A stretch of DNA of 41,540 bases from Rhizobium sp. ASV8 (lineage in GTDB: Bacteria > Pseudomonadota > Alphaproteobacteria > Rhizobiales > Rhizobiaceae). The stretch is from contig NZ_JAELUG010000057.1 in the NCBI RefSeq assembly GCF_016429255.1, positions 1-41,540 of the forward strand, read 5' to 3'. Each line of letters opens with the position of its first letter. Position 1 is the first letter of the stretch. The translations under genes were made by a program, and so were the position numbers. A model generated the notes under the pieces. It saw only the letters and a list, made by a program, of their open reading frames with translations, searched no databases and was not told the origin of the DNA. Positions 16,310 to 27,700 of the stretch are shown piece by piece.

Positions 16310-16900
16310 TCACTCTCTGTGATTCAGCGCCGGCATTCTCGCCCTCATCAGTTCCGGGCCGGCGCGACCGTACATTGCTCGCTTCAGCATCATGAGGCGG
16401 TTGATCTGACCTTCGGCTTGACCGTTGCTCCAGTGGAGTTCGATTGCATTTCTTATGGCATCAATATCCCGGCGCAAAACGCTGGCGAAACGCATGATTG
16501 CCGTGAGCTCGGTGTCAATGGCATCGTCGATCCATTCATTCAGTGCCTGCGAGCGCCTGCTGCGCAAGATGCCGTTGAAGCGCATGGCCAAGCCACGCAT
16601 GCTGGTGAACACTGCGAGCCGATGCATCAAGTTCTCTCCCGGACGACCGCCCATTCTGTAGCCAACCAAGCCCATAATCTCAGCCATCCGCCCAGTTCGT
16701 CGCACATAGGGTGCAGCAATCTCGGGCAGTCTGTCGGTGAAGGTTCGTAGCTTGCATTTCCGGTACCTACACTGCCACCGGTTCAGTGCGAGTCTAATTT
16801 TCACAGCTTGACCTTGAACAGGCAGGTCCTGTGGGCGGCGGTTATGCCAGCCGTGCCGATGCCTGCTTCGTGTTCCACAATCCGGGCAGAAGCCGACAGG
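16310..16900 (-). pseudogene. ISL3-family transposase with internal deletion
   Basis: The minus-strand reading from about 16900 begins with a zinc-ribbon-like CPDCG and RRPQDLPVQGQ. WQCRYRKCKLRTFTDRLPEI follows, which is the N-terminal domain of ISL3 transposases. Right after VGYRMGGRPGENLMHRLAVF it jumps to the family's C-terminal part, ending with LHWSNGQAEGQINRLMMLKR and AMYGRAGPELMRARM. The middle, which holds the catalytic aspartates, is deleted in frame. The beginning is also lost at a stop codon (16901-16903). It cannot transpose. No inverted ends were identified. Confidence 0.8.
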
Positions 16901-16929
16901 TTACGCAGTGGCAGAAACAACCCAGTTTT

Positions 16930-17095
16930 CTTCTTGAAGGATGATACCGCTGCTCACCGTTCAGGAGCGGCTCACGACCCTTGGCCTTTGCTGTCTTCAG
17001 TCCATCGGGACCCAGCCGATTGAAGCGCTCGACCCAATCCGTGACGATCTGCAACCCGACTCCGCCTGGCCGCGAGTGCCGCCTTCGTAAATGAC
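16930..17095 (-). pseudogene. IS630-family transposase N-terminal fragment
   Basis: The minus strand gives GLQIVTDWVERFNRLGPDGL and then KTAKAKGREPLLNGEQR, the typical second half of the N-terminal helix-turn-helix region of IS630 transposases. Only about 50 residues match. The reading diverges into unrelated sequence at the border with the ISL3 remnant. It is a fragment of a former element. Confidence 0.6.
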
Positions 17096-17335
17096 CGACA
17101 AGGCAATCAGACGCCGGAACCAATCCACATATCGAGACTGCCGTGCCAGGCGCCGCAGGTCTTCAGCCGCGTGGTCCTGGCGAATGTTGACGTCTATGAC
17201 TCGATCGTCGAGGAGATCGGAAACCTCCGAGACGCCTACGATCGCGATCCCGCCCCTGTCAAAGACAAGCGGGCGCGGAGGCCGAGGAGCCGTCGAACGA
17301 GTGGCCCGGCGCTTTATCCTGAAGAGCGGCCGAGG

Positions 17336-17695
17336 TTACACTTGTCGAATCCCTTCCGTCCAAGACACGCCGAACCAGACCGTGGAATCCGGCGCCTTGC
17401 TCCAGTCGCTCAAAGCGTCGAGGGCGGCTGTTACTGCGTCGCGAGCAAGCCCTGCCGCTGCGATGTCATCGATCGCTTCGTCAACGATGCTTGCTATGTT
17501 GCGAACCGCGTCTTCAAAGTCCGGATCGCCTACGCAACCACCGAAGAACACGAGCGTGTTGCGGTGAGGATGAAGGCCAGCCTGATGAAGCAACTGTACG
17601 AGGCGACGACCGACGACCGGGTCGTTTCCATGCCTGCCATAGGTTCGCTGATAGGGGGGCTCCAGACAGAAGAGAACCCCGGCGGGTCCTGCCAT
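17336..17695 (-). pseudogene. Possible methyltransferase C-terminal fragment
   Basis: This minus-strand reading of 119 residues starts near GPAGVLFCLEPPYQRTYG and continues with RRLVQLLHQAGLHPHRNTLV. It resembles the late Rossmann strands of a class I SAM-dependent methyltransferase (a loading PGG-like turn, then an acidic strand). There is no SAM-binding glycine motif, so if the family is right the first half is gone. The opposite strand is also open here, which lowers confidence. It lies in a zone of transposon scraps. Confidence 0.35.
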
Positions 17696-18102
17696 AATCG
17701 TAGCCCGTCGTAGTCGTCGTTAGAGAGGATGACATGGTCCTCTCCGCCGCACCGCGCGAGCCATCTTTTGAAGCACCCGCAATGGATTAGGAGATTGCCC
17801 TAGGCGATTGCGACGCGCCAATAGAGACCTTGCGGAAGCAAGGGACGGTGGGTTTGCTTTCGATATAGCCCCGCTGCAGCTTATCGCATTTGAAAGGTCA
17901 ACGCCGCCTCAGGACTTGAAGGCTTCAGGTCGCTGCAAAAAATGCTATGGCCAAAAGCGAAGGAGGGCTCTGCCAACCCCTTTTGGACGCGCAGTCGTTG
18001 ATTCCGCGCCGTATTTCGATCTTTGAACGATGATATCGAACTTTGCGCGCGCGCCTAAGGCGTCCAATCGAAGCTGTCAAGCGGATCAGCGTACGGTCTT
18101 CG
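17696..18102. other. Region without assignable gene
   Basis: Short open stretches occur on both strands but none shows a recognisable domain or a convincing ribosome site. It separates the transposon scrap zone from the adhesin module. Its right border is the conserved 70-bp element at 18103. Confidence 0.5.
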
Positions 18103-18172
18103 ATATTGCAATATGGTCCGCTACTATATCATTTTGGCACGTTGGTCTTGATGCAATATGCGCCTCAAATAA
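18103..18172 (+). promoter_or_regulatory. Conserved 70-bp upstream element, copy A
   Basis: It aligns without gaps to 39021-39090, matching at 52 of 70 bases by hand count. It is framed by an inverted repeat, ATATTGC (18103-18109) and GCAATAT (18153-18159), and the left arm is part of the palindrome ATTGCAAT. The centre holds CATTTTGGCAC. It ends about 155 nt before the small gene that precedes the giant adhesin. Its preservation in both copies of the module suggests a regulator-binding site or promoter. Confidence 0.65.
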
Positions 18173-18327
18173 AAGGAAAGCGTCAAGTAGCGGTGAGTTG
18201 AATGACGACTTTATCACATCAGCTAGATCTGCGGAAAAGCAAGTTGCTCGGGTAAGACATAACGACCCCGTCAAAAACAACCTGCCCTTTGACTCGATCC
18301 CGCTCATGTTTGAAGGCCGTTAGGACA

Positions 18328-18771
18328 TTGACAACCAGCATCCCCCATGAGTTCCGACTCGAAGAGTGCGGAAAGCGCCTGATGGACGCGTGGCGCATGT
18401 TGGACGGGCGCATGCCCGACAGCATCTCGCGCGACCAGATGGATCAGGCGCTGGCGCATTATGCCTATGGTTTGACGCGGCCTCTATATGCCGAGCGCTC
18501 CGCCAAGGAGCGGATCGACGCCATTATTTCCCTGCTGACCAAAGCGCTTCCGGAAAAGCGGGTCACCCTGGCCATTCATTCCAAACAGAGCGGCGACGAA
18601 CGCTTCTCCAACATATGCGGGAGCCTCGCCCGTCTTGGGGAACGCGACGCGCTCACAATCATCAATTCGAATTCGCATTGCCCGCTGGGTTCCGAACTAA
18701 AGCAGACGCATTACGCGTCTGTCGGGTCCGTTGGCGCTGAAGGGGCATCCAAGTGGAGAAGGTCGACATGA
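18328..18771 (+). CDS. Small unknown protein coupled to the giant adhesin, copy A
   Basis: This protein of about 147 residues has no signal peptide or membrane segment, so it is probably cytosolic and helical. It is clearly paralogous to the protein at 39919-40362. Shared stretches include SISRDQ-DQALAHYAYGLT, LGERDAL-IIN and AIHSK, with roughly two thirds identity in the core. I do not recognise the family. The start is uncertain: TTG 18328 gives MTTSIPHEFRLEEC, which aligns with the paralogue, while TTG 18289 is also in frame. The stop overlaps the adhesin start region, so translation is probably coupled. A role in expression, folding or secretion of the adhesin is inference from this coupling. 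Confidence 0.75.
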   Translation: MTTSIPHEFRLEECGKRLMDAWRMLDGRMPDSISRDQMDQALAHYAYGLTRPLYAERSAKERIDAIISLLTKALPEKRVTLAIHSKQSGDERFSNICGSLARLGERDALTIINSNSHCPLGSELKQTHYASVGSVGAEGASKWRRST

Positions 18772-21700
18772 GCAGCCAGCTGAAAAATACAGGCGCCAAT
18801 AACTGTTCCAACATGGTAACGGCCCCGCCTTCAAGGCATGGCGCGCTGGGCCCCGGCCAGCAGATGAGCCGCTCGGCCAGGAGGCGCATCGCCGCCATCC
18901 TACGCATAGCCTTCCGAATTCTATCAATGGGCGAAAGGCGCGCGATCGGCTCGCTCGGAAAGGGCGCGGCGGTTGCGGCCGCTCTGGCTGCGATGGGCAT
19001 CACCAGCCACGCGACGATAGCACGGGCGGTTATGGGCCGTGTCGATGTACCCCTATGCCCGAATTGCGGCCGGCCGATTGCGCTTCTTGCCGCCGCGCAA
19101 CGGCAATTTGCCCAGGTGAGGGTGCGCGTTGCCCAGTTTGGCAGCCGTGGCGCACTGGCGGCCGCCGTGCTTGGCGCGTTGGCGGCGGGGACGGTAACAC
19201 CAGGCGAGGCTCTCGCGGGCCCTGGCATTTTTATCAATGACGGCACGGACAATGGCTGCTTGTGGACCTATGACACAGCCGGCGCTTCCCAGATGGGCAA
19301 TTATAGCGGCACGATCAATCCTTCGACGACCAGTTCCCAGGCCTTGATCGCCAACTCCGCCCCGGTCGTTCCCACCAACGCGAATTTAGGAGGAAACGCG
19401 AACACTCAATGCTCGACGGGGGATAAGGCGACCCAGACGACCCGTACGCTATTTTATGGACCTCAGGCGGGCACAGGTGCCAACTCCTTGACGCTCGGCA
19501 ACGAACTTTATGTCAACGGGGGAAATCTTGGCCTAGGTGGCGGAACGGCCACTGGCGCGCTGCGCATCGGCAGCACGGCAACATTGGGCGGTATATCCGG
19601 CACTGCTGGTATCGCAATTGGCGGCGGGGCCTCTGCGACCAACGCGAGCGGCAATAACAGCATAGCAATCGGGACTGGTGCAAACGCCACCCAGACTAAC
19701 GCTGCAGCCCTTGGCCAAGGAGCTACAAGTAGCGGAATGGCATCTTTGGCACTTGGCAGCGGAGATCCCAACCCCGCGGTCACCGGCGGAACTGCCGCCG
19801 CCGCGCCGTTGGCAGCCGGTGCCCGCGCCATTGCCGTTGGGCCGGGTGCAAGTGCGGCCAGCACCTACGCGATCGCCATCGGCAACACGGCCTCCGCGAC
19901 ATCGCAGGATAGCTTTGCCATCGGTGATGGGGCGCAGGCGAAAAACACGTTTGCAGTGGCGCTCGGCACCTTCACCAGCGCCGCCGGCGCCAACTCCATT
20001 GCGATGGGTACGAGCGCCTCCGCTCAGGCCGACAATTCCATCGCGCTCGGCACCAATGCCGTCGCCAAGGGTGGTAAGGCTACCTCGATCGGCTTCGGCA
20101 ACACCGCCTTTGGCGATGGCGCTGTCGCGATCGGTGATCCGAGCTACGTTTCGGGTACCGGCGCCTTCGCCGGTGGTGCCAACAACATCGCCAACAACGA
20201 CGGCACGGCAACGGCAACAGCGACAAACGCCGCCAACGGCGCGGTTGCCATCGGCAACAACAACGTCGCGATCGGCCAGGGCTCGGTCGCTCTCGGCAAC
20301 AATTCCAAGGCCGGTGCCGGCGGCAAGGCTGGCAACGTCGCGATCGGCGATGGTGCAACGGCAACGGCCAATGCCAACGATGTTGCCCTTGGCAGCCACT
20401 CGCAGACGGCAGTAGCGGTCGGCACCACCGGTGCCACCATTGGTGGAAAGGCCTACACCTTTGCCGGTACAACGCCCGCCAGCACCGTATCGGTTGGCGA
20501 TGTCGGCTCCGAACGGACCATCACCAATGTCGCGGCCGGAAGACTTACCGGGACCTCCACCGATGCCGTCAACGGCTCACAGCTCTTCGACACAAACCAG
20601 CAGATTGGCCAGAACACCACCGACATTGCCACCAACACCACCAACATCAACGGCCTGAAGACGGATGCCCTGCAGTGGAACCCGACGCTGAACGGCGGCA
20701 CCGGCGCCTATGACGCCAGCCATAGCAGCGGCAGCCCGCAGACCATCACCAAGGTCGCGAACGGCGTAGCGCCGAGCGATGCGGTCAACTTCAGCCAGCT
20801 GACCAACGCCACCACCACCGTGACGACGAAGGGCATGGACTTCACCGGCAACGACGCAGCCGCCGGCGTGGTCCATCGCGATCTCGGCCAGACGCTGACC
20901 ATCCAGGGCGGAGCCAGCACCGCGGGCACCTATTCGGGCGGCAACGTTAAGACGGTGACCGATCCGGTGACCGGAGCGCTCAACGTGCAGATCGCCGATG
21001 CTCCGAAGTTCGGCGTAGTCAGCATCAACGACGGCGGCACCGGAAAGATTACTGGCCTCACGGCGGGTACGGCGGCCACGGACGCGGTCAACGTCAGCCA
21101 GTTGCAAGAGGCTTCCGGCAATGCCGTCCAATATGACGACAGCACGCAGAACACCGTAACACTCGGCGGCGCCGGCCGCGGCCATGCGCCGGTTACGATC
21201 ACCAATGTCGCACCGGGGGCCCTGACCTCGACGTCGACGGACGCGGTCAACGGCTCGCAACTGTTCCAGACCAACACCGACGTCACCAGCCTCGGCAATA
21301 CGGTGACCAATGTCGCCAACAGCCTCGGCGGCGGCGCAACCTACGATCCGGCCACCAACACCTACACCGCGCCGACCTACAATGTCATCGGCGGCGCCGT
21401 GACCAGTGTCGGCGCCGCGATCACCAACATCATTACGAACTCGCCGGTTCAGTATTCCGATAGCAACGGCGTCGCCAATCCCACCGCTCCATCCCAGGAT
21501 ATCACCCTGGTTGGTTCCGGTCCCGGCCCGGTCACGGTTCACAATGTCAACACCGGCGTGGCAGATACCGATGCGGTCAATGTCAGTCAGCTGAATGCGC
21601 AAAAAACACACTACTATAGTACGAACTCTACGGTCACCGGTGGGGGCTCGAACTTCAACAACGATGGCGCGACGGGGGTAAACAGCCTTGCCGCTGGCGT

Positions 21701-24700
21701 CGGAGCATCATCTCGCGGTGACAGTTCAACCACCGTGGGTCCCTTCTCCTCAGCGAACGGCCTCAACTCACTAGCCATCGGAGTGAACGCCAGCGCTCAA
21801 GAAGTTAATGGTCTGGCGATCGGGCCTTGGGCTGCTTCCTCAGGCCCAGGTGGCATAGCCATTGGCGAATATTCGGTTGCGAATGGCGAAAGCGACGTCT
21901 ACATCGGCGGGGCGGCTGGCACGGCCGGAGCGGTGACAAACTTCCGAAACGCTGGGTTCGGTGAACGTGCGGGTTCCAAGGTTACCGGTTCGGATAACAC
22001 CGCCTTGGGCGGTACTTCGGGCAACAACGTCATCGGCGTGGCCAATTTCGCGGGCGGCGCCTACTCTGGCAGCAACGTGACGGGCAACTACAACGTTGCC
22101 GTTGGCGGCGTCGGGAGCGCCTGCGACAGTGGCGGCGGAGGCAATAACGGGGGTGGCAGCGGCGGTAACAGCCTTATGAACTGTGGCCCGGAATCGAATG
22201 CCGCTGGTGTAAATGTCACGGGTAATCGAAATGTCGCCATGGGCAACATGGCAGGAATTGGCATTGCCGCCGACGACACCGTGGCCATTGGTACCCGTAC
22301 CCTTGCGAGCGCAGATTCAGCAATCGCAATCGGCACAGATACACGGGCTGATGCGGCTGGCGCGGTCGCGATCGGCCAGACGACGGCGGCGACCGGCGGC
22401 AAGGCGGTGTCGATCGGCGTGGGCAACACGGCCTTCGGCGATGGGGCAGTGTCGATCGGCGATCCAAATTTCGCTTCGGGTACCGGCGCGTTCACCGGCG
22501 GCGCCAACAATATCGCCAATGGCGACGGCACGGCGTCGGCGTCGGTGGCAAACGTCGCGAACGGCGCGGTGGCCATCGGCAACAGCAACGTCGCTCTCGG
22601 GCAGGGCTCTGTCGCCCTCGGCAACACGTCGTCGGCCACGGGCGTGGGCTCGCTTGCATTCGGCGACAGCGCCACGGCGATGGGCCAAGGCTCACTGGCC
22701 ATCGGCAGCCAGTCGGGCGTGGGCAGTGCTGGGGCGAATGTAAGCAGCACCGCGTCCGGCTTCCAGTCCGGCCAATTTGTCACCGGTAACTACAACAATG
22801 CCTATGGCGCTAACGCCGGCGGCATCGTCAGCGGCGACAACAACAACGCCGTCGGCTCCTATGCTGGCTACCAGGTTACCGGCAACAATAACTCGGCCGT
22901 AGGCCAGCACGCTGGTCAGTCGGTCACCGGCAGCGCCAACGTGGCTGCTGGACTCTATGCTGGCTATACGGTCTCGGGCGACAACAATACCGCGCTGGGC
23001 TCCTACGCTGGGCAGAACGTTCAGGGCGGCGACAACACAGCCAATGGCTATCAGGCGGGTATGCTCGTCACAGGCAGCAATAACGCCGCCTTCGGCGACG
23101 GTGCAGGTCAGAACGTCAACGGCTCCAGCAACGCTGCCACCGGCTACCAAGCCGGCGTGCAGGTGACAGGCAATGCCAACACCGCACTGGGCTACACTGC
23201 GGGCAACAAAGTCATCGGAAGCAACAACATCGCCATCGGGAATAACGCGGGCTATTCCATCGGCACGGCGACCGCCCCCATCAGCGGGACCATCGCCATC
23301 GGCCAGGTGGCCGGGGCTTCCGCGCAGAACGGAGTTGCAATCGGTTCGAACACGACCGCCACGGGTGCGGGCGACGTGGCCCTGGGCTCCAATTCGACCA
23401 CCACCGCTCCCCATACCGGGAATACCACACTATTCGGCGGGACGGTCGCAGGCGTGGAGGCTTCAAATTCTACGAATGGCGTGGTCTCCGTCGCCTCGCT
23501 CGGCAATGAGCGACAGATCCAGAACGTGGCCGCTGGGGTGATCTCGGCGACCTCCACTGACGCCGTCAACGGCAGTCAGCTCAATGCCGTCGTCGGCGGC
23601 GTGAACACCGTGGGTGCCAGCGTCGCTACCAACCTCGGTGGCGGCGCGACGTATAACAGCACGACCGGCGCAGTCAGCGCCCCGAGCTATCTGATCGAAG
23701 GAACCACTTACAACAATGTCGGCGCCGCGTTGACTGCCGCCCAGTCCCACGACTACAGTGTCAGTTCCGTCACGCCCGGGTCGGACACCAACTACAACAA
23801 TAAGGGCGCCACGGGCTCGAACGCCGTTGCCGCAGGGGTGAACGCCAGCGCGATCGGGACCAACAGTTCCGCCATCGGTGTCGCCGCCTACGCACAGCAG
23901 CTCAATGGCGTAGCGATGGGCCCTTGGGCGACGTCGTCGGGAGCTGGCGGTATCGCGATCGGCGAATACTCCGTCGCCAACGGCGAGAGCGACGTTTATG
24001 TCGGCGGAGAGGCCGGGACGGGCGGTGCGGCCAGCAATTATCGCAACGCGGGATTGGGCGAGCGATCCGGTTCCTATGTGACGGGGGGAAACAATACCGC
24101 GGCCGGTGGTACATCCGGTAATTACGTCAATGGATATGCGAACTTTGCTGGCGGTAGCTACGCCGGATCAAATGTGGCGGGCAGCTTTAACGTCGCGATC
24201 GGCGGAATTTCCGATTCCTGCCAAGCAACCGGCGGAAACGCGGGCGACGGCGGCAGCCCCAGCGACGGACAGGCCCTGATGTCCTGTTCGCCCACGGGGC
24301 AGGCCACCGGTACGAATGTAGCGGGTGACCGCAATGTGGCGATCGGCAGCCAAGCGGGCGTTAATGTTCAGGCAAACGATACGGTCGCTCTGGGAACCCA
24401 GGCCATTGCGAGCGCGAATTCCGGGGTTGCGATCGGCAAAAGCGCCCGAGCGAACACAGCCGGCGCCATCGCGATCGGTGACGGCGCCACCGCTGCCACC
24501 AACGCGGGTGACGTCGCGCTGGGTTCAGGCTCTTTAACCGCCGCGCCGGCGGGTCCTGCCTACAATCCGGGCACAGTCGCGCTTGCTGGCACCACCCCAA
24601 CGAGCGTGGTCTCGGTCGGCGCGCCGGACGCCGAACGGCAGATCCAGAATGTCGCCGCGGGTTCGGCCGTGACCGATGCTGTGAATGTCAGCCAGCTCCG

Positions 24701-27700
24701 GTCGCTCGCAACAAGCGTGGCGGCAGGCCAGACACATTATTACAGCGTCAACGACGGCGGGATTCAGGGAGCTAACTATACTAACAACGGCGCTACGGGT
24801 GCGAATAGCCTGGCCGCTGGTGTCGGCGCTTCTTCTTCTGCTACGGGCGGGGTCGCCATTGGGGTCGGCGCTCAGTCCAATGTGTTATCAACTATCGCTA
24901 TCGGCTCCAATGCCGGTGCCAATTACATCGGTGGCGGCTACGACACGATCGTTGGAACTAATGCGGGTTTCAACGCGACCAACATCTTCCCCGATCAGTT
25001 TGAAGGCGCCACGTTGATCGGAACCCAGGCAGGCCAAGGTGCCACTCTGGGCGAACGAGACCTTTTCGTCGGCTACGCCGCGGGTCGTGGTTCTTCCATC
25101 GGAGCCCCCAGCAACGGGGACGCCGGCTACAACGTCGGTATCGGTGGATCCTTCGTTAGCAGCATCGGCAATTGGAACACCGCCATCGGCGGCGTCAACA
25201 TCGGTTCCAATGCGGTGGGGTCGAATAACCTCTCGCTCGGCGGCTCTCAGACCGGTCAATTTGTGAAGGGTGATGCCAACGTTTCGCTGGGCTCTGAAGC
25301 CGGCATGAATGTAACTGGCAGTAGCAATATCGCGATCGGATCGGAAAGCGGCCTGCTTTACTCGACCGGTACAGGTGCAGGTACGGGTGCGACCGGTTCC
25401 AATAACATCGCACTAGGGGCTTCGTCGGGTCAGAACATTGCAGCTGACAACACGATCGCCATTGGTCAGTCCGCGAACGCGGCGACTACCAGCGCGATCG
25501 CGCTAGGAACCGGCGCGTCGGCGGGCGGCGGCAAGGCTGTTTCGATCGGCGCGGGCAACACGGCTTATGGTGACGGCGCGGTCGCAATTGGCGATCCGAG
25601 TTATGTCTCTGGCATCGGCGCCTTCACGGGTGGCGCGAACAACGTCGCCAACAGCGATGGAACGTTGACGGCGACGGCGAACAACATGGCCAATGGCGCG
25701 GTCGCCATCGGTAACAATAACAAGGCGATCGGCCAGGGTTCAGTCGCCCTCGGCAACGGCTCGATGGCGCTCGCCGGCGGCGCGCTCGCCTTCGGTGACA
25801 CGGCAATTGCAAACAGGGCCGGTGATGTAGCGCTTGGCTCCGGTTCTATGACGGCGGCAGCCAATCCGACCTCGTCCGCGACGATCAACGGCGTGACCTT
25901 TGGAGGCTTCGCCGGCACGGGTCCGGTCAGCGTCGTCTCGGTCGGCGGCGTCGGCAGCGAACGTCAGATCACCAATGTCGCAGCCGGCCAAGTCACCCTA
26001 GCCTCGACGGATGCGATCAACGGTAGCCAGCTCTACTCGGTCGCAGACACGCTGACGACCAATATCAACACAGCCGCCGACAAGTGGGTGATCGGCAATC
26101 CGACCACCTATGCCGCTCCGGTCGCAACCGGCGTCGGCGCCACCGCGATCGGCTCCGGCGCACATGCCGGCATCGCCAACAGCGTTGCCCTCGGCGACAG
26201 GTCGATAGCCAATGTCGCGGCAACCCCGGTTGCCGGCGCGACACTATTCGGCACTGCTTATACTTTCGTTGGCGCAGCGCCTGCCGGCACGGTCTCGGTC
26301 GGCGCACCCGGTGCCGAACGGCAGATCCAGAACGTCGCGGCCGGTCAGGTGACCCCAACTTCGACGGACGCCATCAACGGCAGCCAGTTATTTGCTACCA
26401 ACTCGGCCATCAGCCAGGTCGGGACCACGGTCAACAATCTCGGCGACCAGATCTCCAACAGCCTTGGCGGCGGCTCGACCTACGATCCCATCACCAACAC
26501 CTTCACCGGCCCCACCTACAATGTCATCGGCGGCCCCGTGACCAACGTCGGTGACGCGATCACCAACATCATCAGCAAGTCGCCGGTGCAATATTCCGAC
26601 ACCAACGGCGTCGCCAATCCGACCGTTCCGTCGCAGGATGTGACCTTGGTCGGTGCTGCCGCCGGCGCGGTTACAGTTCACAATGTGGCTCCCGGCGTCG
26701 CCGGCACGGACGCAGTCAACGTCGATCAGTTGGGCAAAACAGTTGCTGCCGGTCAGACGCATTACTACGTCGTCAACGACGGCGGCACGGCTAGCGGCAA
26801 CTACAACAATGACGGTGCGACAGGCACCAACGCGCTTGCTGCCGGTACGAATGCATTGGCCGCCGGTACTAGCGCAACGGCGGTCGGCGACGGAGCAACT
26901 GCCAGCGGTGGTGGGGCCACGGCGACAGGCTTCCGGGCCAGCGCTTCTGGGACAGCCAGTTCGGCCTATGGCCAGAACGCCGCCGCTTCGGGTGACTACA
27001 GCACGGCCTTGGGATACGGCGCGACCGCTACGCAGACAAACACCGTGGCGATTGGCAACGGCGCAACGGTTACGGCCATCGAATCTGTGGCAATCGGCCG
27101 TGACGCCACCGCAGCCGGACAGGGACAGGTCAGCATTGGCACTGCGGCTGGCGTCGGCAGCACCGCAGCCGGAAATTTCGCCAATGTCGCGATCGGATAT
27201 GTCGCCGGAAACAATCAGAGCGGGGGAGGCCTGACCAGCATTGGCTACGAGGCGGGCGACGGGGCGTCCGGACGGGACAGCGCGTTCATCGGTTCACTTG
27301 CGGGTTGGAACTCGAGCGGCAGTAATAACTACGCGTTCGGTTCTGGCGCAGGCCAGTATACCCTCGGAAATGGAAATCTTGCGTTCGGTACAAACGCAGG
27401 TCCCGGTGGGGGTGCCACAACCAACGACAGCATCGCGATCGGAACGTTCTCGACGCCATATGCCGGCACCAGCCGCGCAACAGCGATTGGCTGGGGCGCA
27501 AACGCCGAGGCGACGGACTCCTTAGCGGTCGGTACACGCACATATGCAACGCTCGATGGCTCGATCGCTCTCGGCTCGGGCTCTGTTGCCAGCACTGCGG
27601 CCGGTGTTGCCGGCTATGCGCCGAGCGGCGCGGATGCCACCGGCATCAATGCAACGACAAGCAGCCTTGCAGCGATCTCCATCGGCTCTTCCGGTAATAC

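Noticed and set aside
17091..17713. Plus-strand readings over the scrap zone, one with an end resembling a winged-helix GRGY motif
   Set aside because: The similarity is limited to a few residues, no frame stays consistent, and the opposite strand has the better candidate.
18134..18160. Sigma-54 promoter in the conserved 70-bp element (TGGCAC followed by TGC-like sequence)
   Set aside because: The distance between GG and the next GC is 12 nt or more in both copies, while sigma-54 promoters need 10. The Fis-type regulator nearby also lacks an AAA+ domain.
22744..23252. CRISPR-like regular repeats
   Set aside because: The period is 48 bp, in frame, and encodes a 16-residue protein repeat. There are no unique spacers between identical repeats.
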